From positions 1 through 35,868 of the forward strand of contig JAGROY010000145.1 of the NCBI GenBank assembly GCA_020439995.1: a stretch of 35,868 bases of DNA, read 5' to 3'. Source of the DNA: Verrucomicrobiia bacterium (GTDB lineage: Bacteria; Verrucomicrobiota; Verrucomicrobiia; Verrucomicrobiales; DEV007). Both the position numbers and the translations under genes were made by a program. How positions within the stretch are numbered: position 1 is the first letter of the stretch; each line of letters opens with the position of its first letter. The notes under the pieces are model-generated. The model ran no database searches. It was not told where the DNA came from and saw only the letters and a list, made by a program, of their open reading frames with translations. This document shows, piece by piece, positions 9,257 through 16,963 of the stretch.

Positions 9257-10041
9257 ACGTAGTTGACCATCGCCGATGTCACTGCAAAACCGAGATTCGC
9301 GATCACCGACAGGAACCGCGCAATGCTCGCCAGCGCTGCGACGTTGCCGAGATATCGGAATACCAGATCGACCGCGAGCATGCCGCCGACGTAGCTGATG
9401 AGAGACACCCCGACGAACAGGGTGATCTCCTTTCGCTTTGAATGTCTGCCGGGAGTGAAAACGAATGCGATGTTCAGAATGTATGCCACCACGGTAGACA
9501 GTGCGAAAGCGATCGTGTTGTTGACGAATGAGTTGTGTTTTCGCTCAATGTCAGGGTTGTAACCCGTGATGGCGGTTGCCTGCTTGATCACCTCTGCTTC
9601 CTCGCTGAAGGTCATCGATTCCGGCGTTGCCCAGTGATCAGCCATGAGCGTGCGAAGCCTGGCAATTTCTCCCTCTTTGCCGGGGAAGGCGTTGGCGGTA
9701 CCATCGGCAGTCATCCCGCCATGCGCATCGAAAATTCTCAGCCCGAGTTCACCGTCCGCCTCCCCGATGATCACAGTGCGTTGTCCTGATTGAGGGAAGT
9801 CTGCAATCCGGGTGCTCTGAATATCCAGCTCATAGGCGCGGTCGTGAAAAACGTAAATGCCCAGTGCCAGGGCGATGACCTGATGCGTGGTGAACGCAAC
9901 GCCGCCACAGACGATGTACTTGGCAAACTGCAGCAGCGGATGCGCATCGCGGCTCAGCACCGCAGCAGCGACTGTGCGGAGATCATTTTGTCGGAAGAAA
10001 GTGAGTCCCTCGGCAAGAAGGCTGAAAAGTTTACCTATCAT
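9226..10041 (-). CDS. GtrA-like membrane protein with a large loop insertion
   Basis: The protein has 271 residues from the ATG at 10041. It carries the four membrane helices of the GtrA family: QFAKYIVCGGVAFTTHQV near residue 38, NNTIAFALSTVVAYILNIAFVF near 175, a third around SLISYVGGMLAV, and a last one ending NYVCRKFIIFQK. GtrA proteins are usually 120-150 residues and are linked to moving or handling undecaprenyl-phosphate-linked sugars. Here about 105 mostly polar, charged residues are inserted between helices 1 and 2. The frame opens earlier (10128), but an intergenic hairpin at 10073-10096 would then be inside the gene, so I prefer 10041. Its position beside an isomerase-like and a KAS gene hints at envelope-lipid or sugar work, by inference only. 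Confidence 0.75.
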   Translation of the reverse strand: MIGKLFSLLAEGLTFFRQNDLRTVAAAVLSRDAHPLLQFAKYIVCGGVAFTTHQVIALALGIYVFHDRAYELDIQSTRIADFPQSGQRTVIIGEADGELGLRIFDAHGGMTADGTANAFPGKEGEIARLRTLMADHWATPESMTFSEEAEVIKQATAITGYNPDIERKHNSFVNNTIAFALSTVVAYILNIAFVFTPGRHSKRKEITLFVGVSLISYVGGMLAVDLVFRYLGNVAALASIARFLSVIANLGFAVTSAMVNYVCRKFIIFQK

Positions 10042-10072
10042 AACGAAAAGTGGTACCGCCGGGAATAGAAAC

Positions 10073-10096
10073 GGTATCCGGCGGACGGCGGATACC
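10073..10096 (-). other. Intergenic stem-loop (perfect 8-bp arms)
   Basis: GGTATCCG and CGGATACC flank the 8-base GC-rich loop GCGGACGG. It lies between the stop of the isomerase-like gene (10133) and the preferred GtrA-like start (10041). A weak T-rich stretch follows on the minus strand, so it could be a weak terminator or attenuator, or an mRNA-stabilising hairpin. Confidence 0.55.
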
Positions 10097-10132
10097 TCAC
10101 GCAGAAAGCGGCTCTGCGCAACGATCAAGGTG

Positions 10133-11047
10133 TCATGGGCCGTAGCGCTCGATCCACTTTGGCAGGCATTCGAGAATCTGCTCCTTTTTCCGGCGCGGGC
10201 TCAGCTCCCAGACCATCGGCTTTGCCGGATCAACCAGCGGGATCAATTTGTCATACTGCACCGTGCCCGTCAGCGGCACCTGATGGTCGCGCGCGGGCCA
10301 TTGCACATCGTGCAGGTGGCAGCCGATCAGATAGGGCTGCATCGTTTTCAGCCATTCGTAGTGACTGAGCATGGAAAGATTTGCCTTGAGCTGGACGTGA
10401 CCGAAGTCATGCCAGTAGCCGACGAACGGGTTGTCCTCGAACTCTCTCATGATCTCGATCATCTCGCGTTCGCTCGGCACATCTTCGTACTTACTGCGGC
10501 TCTCGACCGCTACGGGAATCCCCACTTCCTCTGCCTTCTCGGCGATCATCGTAAGCGCTGCCTTCGCGCGCTTCACGTACAGCGGGGCCAGCTTTTCGCG
10601 CGTCTCGATCGTCTTCAGCTTGAGCTTCACATACTCGCGGGAGTTCAGCTTTCCTTCCTTCACCATCGTCGTCAGCTGCTTCGACATCTTCTTCATTGGC
10701 ACGCTGCCCATGTGCAGTACCACATACGAAGCATTGAACTGCTTCGCGTATTCCAGCGTCTTCATCGTCAGGCTGATGGCGCGTTCACGTTCGTACGGGC
10801 GGTGCGAGGTGAACTCGTAACAGTCCGGTGCATCGATCATCACCTCCACCGGAGAAGGGCAAAAATTGTGCAAGCCTGAAACCTTGAATCCGCCGCGATC
10901 GTACGCCTGCTTGATTCCGGGCAGCAACGAGACACTCAGTCCGTGGCTGATTTCAATGGTATCAAAACCCATCTCGAGGATCTCGCGCACAAGATCCTCG
11001 CCATTCGTGTGTCTACTGCTGTTCCAGCATGTCGAAAAGGACAACAT
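10133..11047 (-). CDS. Sugar phosphate isomerase/epimerase-like TIM barrel (xylose isomerase-like family)
   Basis: The ATG at 11047 gives 304 residues. The fold is the AP-endonuclease-2/xylose-isomerase-like barrel. Strand ends carry likely metal ligands: VVLHMGS near residue 115, the glutamate in VAVESR near residue 200, WHDFGHVQ near 235, CHLHDVQW near 265, and the last glutamate in MVWELSP. Such enzymes isomerise or epimerise sugars, or cleave related substrates, with divalent metal. The substrate here is unknown. A GTG at 11056 adds three residues, and an out-of-frame ATG at 11060 lies closer to the GGGAGG upstream. The gene follows DUF1805 by about 50 bases and precedes the GtrA-like gene, so the three may be cotranscribed. 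Confidence 0.85.
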   Translation of the reverse strand: MLSFSTCWNSSRHTNGEDLVREILEMGFDTIEISHGLSVSLLPGIKQAYDRGGFKVSGLHNFCPSPVEVMIDAPDCYEFTSHRPYERERAISLTMKTLEYAKQFNASYVVLHMGSVPMKKMSKQLTTMVKEGKLNSREYVKLKLKTIETREKLAPLYVKRAKAALTMIAEKAEEVGIPVAVESRSKYEDVPSEREMIEIMREFEDNPFVGYWHDFGHVQLKANLSMLSHYEWLKTMQPYLIGCHLHDVQWPARDHQVPLTGTVQYDKLIPLVDPAKPMVWELSPRRKKEQILECLPKWIERYGP

Positions 11048-11105
11048 CGCGCGCACTCATAGAGGAGCCTCCCGGGAAACGCAAGAGTTCAGGAGCCTCT
11101 TCAGC

Positions 11106-11456
11106 CTAATCGTCGAGTTCCGCCTGCAACATGAGCTCGACGGCCTCCCGGCCGGTCATCCCCTCACGGATTCCCAGCATGGCGGCCTGCGGGGTGAGGC
11201 CGACGATTTTTGCTTCATAGAGATCTTCCGGTTCGGTCAGTGGGTTGTCGGGAGTTCCCTTGGCAATGGCAATTGCCTGGCCGAATTCGGCGGGCGTCGT
11301 CAGGTCATAAATTCCGCAACCGACGATTCCGGCCTTTGTTAGAATCGTACAGTATTGACCTTTGTGCCAGCGGTGGCTCATGCCCAGCGCTGTGCCGTGC
11401 TCGAACTGCAGTTCGCGATTCGATGTGCGGGGGAGGATTTCATTTGGATCACTCAT
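11106..11456 (-). CDS. DUF1805 (YunC-like) family protein
   Basis: This is a 116-residue protein matching the whole length of DUF1805. A KGQYCTILTKAGIVGCGIYDL core lies near residue 32, followed by FGQAIAIAKGTPDNPL, EDLYEAKIVGLTPQAAMLGI and the diagnostic C-terminal GMTGREAVELML. Members such as Bacillus YunC are small cytosolic proteins of unknown biochemical function. It starts at ATG 11456 with no clear Shine-Dalgarno sequence and appears to be the first gene of the minus-strand cluster that runs to 6972. Confidence 0.85.
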   Translation of the reverse strand: MSDPNEILPRTSNRELQFEHGTALGMSHRWHKGQYCTILTKAGIVGCGIYDLTTPAEFGQAIAIAKGTPDNPLTEPEDLYEAKIVGLTPQAAMLGIREGMTGREAVELMLQAELDD

Positions 11457-11603
11457 GGTAAAAACATTCAGTCATCGGCGGAGCGAAGTCCAGAGTGTTT
11501 CGAAAGACAGCGCTCGCCATAGCTCTCTATCTGCGGAGAATAAAATGTAGCAGCTTTCACTTGCGGCAGGACAGGTTCGAAAGCACCTTCCCTGTCAAAG
11601 CTG

Positions 11604-11945
11604 ATGCGTTTCTTTACCGCCATTTCGGCACTCGTTCTGAGTGCGATGCTTTCGGACTCACCGTCCGCGCGTGCGGCGTTGCTCAGTTATGCTGGCCGTC
11701 TTCTTAGCCAGACACAGGCGACGGAATGCGCAGTTGAAAAGCCCGCGCCTCGTGTTTGCTTTAAGGCTTCTTTCCTGCAGTCATCGCGCTTTGTCGCGGC
11801 GGCTGCGAAACCTGCCGGACTCGAACGTCCGGTGCAGGCAATCGCCGCGGTAGCTGACGACTGTTCTGCTCAACCGGCGATACCCGCCGCATGTGGATCG
11901 TCACACCATGCGCCTCATCGCAGCGGATCTCCTCCGCTCGCGTAG
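11604..11945 (+). CDS. Small secreted protein, unknown function
   Basis: The 113-residue frame opens with a textbook signal peptide (MRFFTAISALVLSAML..., cleavage after SARA). The mature part is alanine/proline-rich, with several cysteines (TECAVEKPAPRVCFKAS, DDCSAQP, PAACGSSHH) and a His-rich tail. I do not recognise a family. The cysteine/histidine content could suit metal binding, but that is a guess. No convincing Shine-Dalgarno sequence precedes the ATG. Support is the signal peptide plus the orientation, reading towards secA. Confidence 0.45.
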   Translation: MRFFTAISALVLSAMLSDSPSARAALLSYAGRLLSQTQATECAVEKPAPRVCFKASFLQSSRFVAAAAKPAGLERPVQAIAAVADDCSAQPAIPAACGSSHHAPHRSGSPPLA

Positions 11946-12246
11946 TTATCCGCAATCAACGAGGGTTAAACGACATTGCGCCTGATCTTACTAGGATTGG
12001 ATAAGTCGCGCCTGATACCCTTGGCGATTCCCAATACCTCCGCAGCTCGCGGACGGTAACTTATTCTCCTGTTCGGGAGTTTCGGCGATCTCTTAGCTCA
12101 TCCTGAGCGCGCGCTTCGCCGCAGATCGATGTCTCTCATTGCACCTTCACGGCGCTGTAGACGATCGACTCAGGCACCCTGTGCCCGCGCATCTTCGCGC
12201 CCATATCTGTCACTTACACAGTCAACTATTTCATCTTTTTATTGCC
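11946..12246. other. Leader/intergenic region upstream of secA
   Basis: About 300 bases with no supported gene. The 9-base string GCGCCTGAT occurs twice (about 11978 and 12009). The secA frame is open for 36 codons upstream of the chosen ATG, but that translation has no SecA similarity. A long untranslated leader for secA is possible. Confidence 0.4.
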
Positions 12247-15147
12247 ATGTTAAATTGGATTCCAACTAAACTGTTTTCTTCAAAAGCCGCCCGCGACAGC
12301 CGCAGTCTGCGCCGTTTTGTAGCCGATGTTACCGAGCGCGAAAAGCGCTTCGCCAATTTCACGACCGAAGATTGTCAGCACCAGACTTCTGTCTGGCAAT
12401 CTGAGGTGCAGGCGCTCGATCCTGACCGCCTGGACGTGATCGACCGACATTTGAAACTGATCGCACCGGATGCCTTTGCGCTTGTCAGGCAGGCATCCCG
12501 CCTTCTTGCTGAGCGTGACCCGGAATGGAAGCTGATCCCCTTTGATGTCCAGATTGCAGGAGGCAATGTCCTGTTTCAGGGCAATATCTCCGAGATGGCG
12601 ACTGGCGAAGGCAAGACGTTGACTGCGGTCGCGCCCGCCTACCTGCGAGCGCTGGCCGGGCGCGGCGTCCACATGATTACGGTGAACGACTATCTGGCTG
12701 CCCGGGATGCCGAATGGATGGGCAAATTGTTCGCGACACTGGGACTTACCACCGGATGCCTGCAGAACGATCAAAGTCCGGATCAGCGCCGGGCGATGTA
12801 TGCCTTCGATATCACTTACGGAACTTCCAGCGAGTTTGGCTTCGACTACCTGCGGGACAACGGGCTTGCGCGCTCTGCCGGAACCCAGGTACAGCGGGGG
12901 CACTACTTCGCCATTGTCGATGAAGTTGACTCCGTGCTCATCGACGAAGCCCGCACTCCGATGATTATCACTACCATTGGAAATACACGATCGAGCTTCC
13001 TGCCGATCTACGTTTCCAGTGTGGCGCGCCTCGTGAAAGAGCAAGCCTCACACTGCAACAAAATGATCCAGGAGGCGCGCGACCTCTACGGAGACGGCAG
13101 CCATCGCGATACGGATGCAGCGGTAGGGATGCTGCTTTACAAATGCCGCCTGGCCCAGCCGCTGCACCCCGGTCTGCGTCGAATGAAACAGGATCCTGCA
13201 CTGTTGAGGCTTCTCGAGAATGCCACACTCTACTTCCACGTAGACAGCCGCCGCAGCGAGCTGTTCGTAATGAAGGACGAGCTTCTGTTCTGGATAGACG
13301 AGCGCAGCCACGACGCGGAACTGACGGACAAAGGCTGCCGGTTCATGTCGCCCGATTGCCCCGAATTGTTTCAAGTCGGCGATCTTATGTCTGCACTGGC
13401 AAGAATCGACAATCTTGATGAAACAAAGGAAATCAAGCAACAGCGCCGTGAAAGACTGGAGGCCGACGCCGATGAACACGGACGCCGCATCCATGAAGTC
13501 CGGCAATTGCTCAAGGCCTTCTGCCTTTACGAACGAGATCGCAACTATCTCATCAAAGACGGCGAAGTGGTGATTCTCGATGAGGCGCAAGGGCGCGAGA
13601 TGCCGGGTCGACGCTGGAGCGATGGCCTGCATCAGGCAGTGGAAGCGAAGGAAGGCGTGACCATTCAACCGGAGTCGGAAACCATGGCATCGATAACCGT
13701 GCAAAATTACTTCCGCCTCTATGACCATCTGGCTGGAATGACCGGCACTGCGATGAGCGATGCGGGGGAATTGAAGGACATCTACGGGCTGGATGTCATC
13801 CTCGTGCCAACCCACCGACCGTGCCAGCGCGTCGACCTGCAGGATCAGGTTTTCAAGACGCGGAAGGAAAAATACCAGGCCGCCGTGCGGGAGATCAAAG
13901 CGGCGCACAGCCGCAATCAACCCGTGCTGGTTGGCACCGCCAGCGTCGAGGCATCGGAGACATTCAGCCGTCTACTCAAGCGCGAGAGCATCCCGCATCA
14001 GGTGCTCAATGCGCGGCATCACGACCAGGAAGCCGCAATCATCGCGCGCGCCGGAGAGCCAGGTGCCGTGACCATTTCCACCAACATGGCCGGCCGCGGC
14101 ACCGATATTCAGCTCAGCGATGGAGTGGCGGATCTGGGCGGCCTGTTCGTCATCGGCACCGAACGTCATGAGTCGCAAAGAGTCGATCGGCAATTGCGCG
14201 GCCGCTGCGCCCGTCAGGGAGATCCGGGCACGTCTGTGTTCTTTCTAAGTCTCGAAGACCACCTCATGCGGCGCATCGACAATGGCGGAAAGATGGCCGT
14301 GATTCTGGACAAGGTGGGGCACGTCGAAGGCGAACCTCTGGCCAGCCCCATGCTGACGCGAACGATTTCGAGCGCACAGAAACGCGTGGAGAAAACGGAC
14401 TACGAACAACGGCGCAGGACGCTTCGCTATGATGAAGTGGTCAACGGCCAGCGATCCTGGATCTACGACTGGCGCAATGAACTCCTGCACGCCGCGCATC
14501 CGCAGGACTGGTTGTTCGAAGCGCTTCCCGATTGCCTGAGCAGCGCCGTGCATATCGAACCTCTGGACGATGGCAGCGGATCGCACACCCTGACATTCGC
14601 ACCCGAAGTCGACTACTTTGCACTTCCCCTACTGGATGAACTGGAGGCACTGGCACAGGAGCGCGACCTGCTTCCGGTGCACGCCCGGCTGGAGGACGCG
14701 ATCGTAACCCGTGTCCGCGAAGCAGTTACGGCGATCGATCACGATCTCGTTTCGCCGGGAGAATTCCTGCGCCAGGCAGCGCTGACAAAGATTGATCGGG
14801 CATGGCAAATGCACCTGGTCGAGCTTGAGGCCCTACGTGAGCGGATCGGCTTCCAGGCTCTCGCGCAGAAAGACCCACTGGTAGAATTCACTCGTGAGGC
14901 CTCATTCGTGTTCCGAGACCGGCTCGACAGCATCCGCCTTGGAATCATCGCCGCAGCTCGCGAAGGCCTGGAAGCAGCATCCCGAGCGGAGGCCAGAATC
15001 CTCTCCGAGCGCCTGCGACCAGCAGAGTCTGAGATCCGCCTGAACTTTGACGTCCGCCCGCGCGATCTCCAGAGCAGCGGCCGCAATGCCTCGTGCCCGT
15101 GCGGCAGTGGACGGAAGTTCAAAAAATGCTGTGGCGTGCGAGCTTGA
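12247..15147 (+). CDS. secA: Preprotein translocase ATPase SecA
   Basis: This 966-residue motor protein drives Sec-dependent export through SecYEG. It has FDVQIAGG (Q-like region) near residue 99, Walker A EMATGEGKT near 116-124, the helicase-like VNDYLAARDAEWMG near 146, and DEVD at 225-228 followed by SVLIDEARTP. LAGMTGTA, STNMAGRGTDIQL and RQLRGRCARQGDPG lie in the second motor domain. A C-terminal SEC-C zinc motif has Cys950, Cys952, Cys961 and Cys962 (CPCGSGRKFKKCC). ATG 12247 matches the usual SecA N terminus (MLNWIPTKLF). Some positions are less common (EMATGEGKT for EMKTGEGKT, GGNVLFQGN for GGMVLHEG). It may therefore be a paralogue or simply the divergent lineage version; I cannot decide from one window. 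Confidence 0.95.
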   Translation: MLNWIPTKLFSSKAARDSRSLRRFVADVTEREKRFANFTTEDCQHQTSVWQSEVQALDPDRLDVIDRHLKLIAPDAFALVRQASRLLAERDPEWKLIPFDVQIAGGNVLFQGNISEMATGEGKTLTAVAPAYLRALAGRGVHMITVNDYLAARDAEWMGKLFATLGLTTGCLQNDQSPDQRRAMYAFDITYGTSSEFGFDYLRDNGLARSAGTQVQRGHYFAIVDEVDSVLIDEARTPMIITTIGNTRSSFLPIYVSSVARLVKEQASHCNKMIQEARDLYGDGSHRDTDAAVGMLLYKCRLAQPLHPGLRRMKQDPALLRLLENATLYFHVDSRRSELFVMKDELLFWIDERSHDAELTDKGCRFMSPDCPELFQVGDLMSALARIDNLDETKEIKQQRRERLEADADEHGRRIHEVRQLLKAFCLYERDRNYLIKDGEVVILDEAQGREMPGRRWSDGLHQAVEAKEGVTIQPESETMASITVQNYFRLYDHLAGMTGTAMSDAGELKDIYGLDVILVPTHRPCQRVDLQDQVFKTRKEKYQAAVREIKAAHSRNQPVLVGTASVEASETFSRLLKRESIPHQVLNARHHDQEAAIIARAGEPGAVTISTNMAGRGTDIQLSDGVADLGGLFVIGTERHESQRVDRQLRGRCARQGDPGTSVFFLSLEDHLMRRIDNGGKMAVILDKVGHVEGEPLASPMLTRTISSAQKRVEKTDYEQRRRTLRYDEVVNGQRSWIYDWRNELLHAAHPQDWLFEALPDCLSSAVHIEPLDDGSGSHTLTFAPEVDYFALPLLDELEALAQERDLLPVHARLEDAIVTRVREAVTAIDHDLVSPGEFLRQAALTKIDRAWQMHLVELEALRERIGFQALAQKDPLVEFTREASFVFRDRLDSIRLGIIAAAREGLEAASRAEARILSERLRPAESEIRLNFDVRPRDLQSSGRNASCPCGSGRKFKKCCGVRA

Positions 15148-15186
15148 ATCATTCCATATTGTAGACTCAGTGCACGCGCACCACCC

Positions 15187-15222
15187 CGATCTCACCCGGC
15201 GTTCAGGAGCTGGGTGAGATCG
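15187..15222 (+). terminator. Strong hairpin downstream of secA
   Basis: Perfect 11-bp arms CGATCTCACCC and GGGTGAGATCG surround a 14-base loop, 40 bases after the secA stop. Only a short AAATTT follows, so it is either a terminator with a poor U-tract or an mRNA 3'-end-stabilising structure. Confidence 0.6.
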
Positions 15223-15355
15223 AAATTTCGCAGCCAGGCTATGCATCAAAGCGTGTCGAAAGCGCCCCTATCGTCAGCCGCGTTGCAGGACACTCAGCAT
15301 TTTGCAATTGCCCGGAAGCCGGGTTGCGGTTTCACTCCCAGTCGTTAAGCATTGT

Positions 15356-15377
15356 AGTCTATCAATAGTCTATCAAT
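15356..15377 (+). repeat. Tandem 11-bp direct repeat in the leader of the AIM24 gene
   Basis: AGTCTATCAAT occurs twice back to back, ending 23 bases before the ATG at 15401. It could be a regulator site or chance duplication in an AT-rich leader. Confidence 0.6.
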
Positions 15378-15400
15378 CTTCCAATTCATCCATCGAGAAT

Positions 15401-16411
15401 ATGAAAACCTGGCATTACGTAGATCCACAGAATCAAAAACAACAGGCACCGGAGTCGGAGCTTCCGTCACTGATCGCAGAAGACCAAATCACCCCAAATT
15501 CGCTCGTCTGGGCGGAAGGGCTGACGCAATGGACACCCGCCGGACAGGCGATCGGGCAGTTGTTCAATGCGAACGCAGTGACCGTCGGCGCTCCGCCACC
15601 CATCCCTCACGGATCACCAAAGAAGTGCCACGAGGTCGACTATGAGATCTTTGGCGACGACATGCAGATCGTAGAAGTGGAACTCGACCCGGGTGAAAGT
15701 GTGGTCGCGGAGGCAGGTGCAATGAACTACATCGAAGAGGGTATCATGTTCGAGTCCAAAATGGGCGACGGCTCGAAACCGGACGAAGGTCTCATGGGGA
15801 AACTGCTCTCCGTTGGCAAGCGTGCACTGACTGGCGAGTCCATCTTCATGACCCACTTCACCCACCGTGGTTCTGGCAAGAAGCGCGTTGCCTTTGCAGC
15901 TCCGTTCCCAGGCAAGATTGTCGCGGTCAACATGGCGGAGTCCTCCGGTGAACTCATTTGTCAAAAGGATGCGTTCCTCTGCGCCGCATTTGGCACTGAG
16001 GTTTCCATCGCGTTCAACAAGAAGCTCGGGGCCGGATTCTTTGGTGGGGAAGGCTTTATTCTCCAGCGCCTGCGCGGCGATGGCATGGCATTCATTCATG
16101 CAGGCGGCACCATCACCAAGAAAGAACTTAAAGGCGAAACCCTGCGCGTCGACACCGGCTGCATCGTCGCTTTCTCACCCGGCATCGACTACGACATCCA
16201 GCGCGCTGGCAATTTGAAGTCCATGTTCTTCGGTGGAGAAGGCATGTTCCTCGCCACTCTCAGCGGACACGGCACCGTCTACCTGCAGAGCCTGCCATTC
16301 TCCCGCATGGCCGACCGCATCCTCGCCCACGCCCCATCCGCCGGCGGCAGATCCCAGGGTGAAGGCTCAGTGCTAGGCGGCCTCGGCCGCCTGCTCGACG
16401 GCGACAATTGA
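15401..16411 (+). CDS. GYF_2-AIM24 (TIGR00266) family protein
   Basis: The protein has 336 residues from ATG 15401. Residues 1-50 form a GYF_2 domain ([22 protein letters not shown]...[17 protein letters not shown]), probably a peptide-binding module. From about residue 75 a full AIM24/DUF124 beta-sandwich follows ([121 protein letters not shown]). AIM24 proteins are cytosolic or membrane-associated and of unclear function. The frame extends 33 codons upstream, but the extension has no domain and spans the tandem repeat. It is followed by the hairpin at 16442-16473. Confidence 0.92.
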   Translation: MKTWHYVDPQNQKQQAPESELPSLIAEDQITPNSLVWAEGLTQWTPAGQAIGQLFNANAVTVGAPPPIPHGSPKKCHEVDYEIFGDDMQIVEVELDPGESVVAEAGAMNYIEEGIMFESKMGDGSKPDEGLMGKLLSVGKRALTGESIFMTHFTHRGSGKKRVAFAAPFPGKIVAVNMAESSGELICQKDAFLCAAFGTEVSIAFNKKLGAGFFGGEGFILQRLRGDGMAFIHAGGTITKKELKGETLRVDTGCIVAFSPGIDYDIQRAGNLKSMFFGGEGMFLATLSGHGTVYLQSLPFSRMADRILAHAPSAGGRSQGEGSVLGGLGRLLDGDN

Positions 16412-16441
16412 ACCCTGAGTAGAGCGCCAACGCGAATCAAC

Positions 16442-16473
16442 CGAACGGCTCTGGAGAAATCCAGAGCCGTTCG
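16442..16473. terminator. Terminator hairpin (13-bp perfect stem) between convergent units
   Basis: CGAACGGCTCTGG and CCAGAGCCGTTCG with a 6-base loop, followed on the plus strand by TCGTTTT. It sits 30 bases after the AIM24 gene and before the end of the minus-strand small frame, so it could serve both directions. Confidence 0.8.
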
Positions 16474-16562
16474 TCGTTTTGAGAAAGTAGCTCAAGCTTC
16501 AGCTCGAACGCGTGATGTTATGAAACCGTCGGCGTCGTGAGTAATACTGAGTCTGGAAAGAT

Positions 16563-16790
16563 CTACGATTGGGACGTCCCATTCTTCTGCCCTTCTGGCA
16601 AAAGCGGCTGTCCAAACATCAGGCGAAACCGATTCGCCGGGTGGAGTTTGTTGACCTGCTTCCAGGAGGCCGCGCGTTCGGTCGCGGTTAAGGGCAGCGC
16701 AAGCTGATCGGATCCCGGCAGACACGGCGTCGCCCCGGATTGCTGTGGCGAATCCTGTTCTGAAATCAAATTGGAGTTGGAGTCCATCAT
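16563..16790 (-). CDS. Hypothetical small protein (75 aa)
   Basis: The ATG at 16790 opens a 75-residue frame with GC-rich third positions throughout (LALPLTATERAASWKQVNKLHPANRF in the middle). An overlapping frame (16492-16794, TTG start) ends with plausible sequence (VPIVDLSRLSITHDADGFITS). This leaves open either a 75-residue protein or a frameshifted fusion of both. I recognise no family. Transcription would end near the hairpin at 16442-16473. Confidence 0.4.
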   Translation of the reverse strand: MMDSNSNLISEQDSPQQSGATPCLPGSDQLALPLTATERAASWKQVNKLHPANRFRLMFGQPLLPEGQKNGTSQS

Positions 16791-16837
16791 TCAATAGTAG
16801 ACAAATTTTCTGGGATCATACGAAATGCGCCCGGGAG

Positions 16838-16863
16838 CCGAAACCTAATTTTTCGGTTTTTTT
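16838..16863 (+). terminator. Plus-strand intrinsic terminator / possible attenuator
   Basis: CCGAAA pairs with TTTCGG over a 7-base loop and is followed by seven T residues (16857-16863). It lies 101 bases upstream of the ATG at 16964. That placement excludes the long upstream extension of that gene and suggests either attenuation of its leader or a block to read-through from the left. Confidence 0.75.
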
Positions 16864-16963
16864 CCGGCAGAGGAACGATCGGGCTGTTCCCCAAGCTACT
16901 TTGTCATTCCCCCAGATAATCATCGCCTATTCCCTGCGCATGCCGCTATGCTCATCGCCACGG

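Noticed and set aside
9887..10879. 330-codon plus-strand frame
   Set aside because: It is antisense to the isomerase-like and GtrA-like genes. The translation is rich in His, Arg and Leu with no domain, typical of a shadow frame.
12280..13920. Two long minus-strand frames (254 and 290 codons)
   Set aside because: They lie wholly within secA, whose frame carries all expected motifs.
16745..16963. 73-codon N-terminal extension of the first repeat protein
   Set aside because: It contains an intrinsic terminator (16838-16863), lacks similarity, and would put the membrane anchor far from the N terminus.
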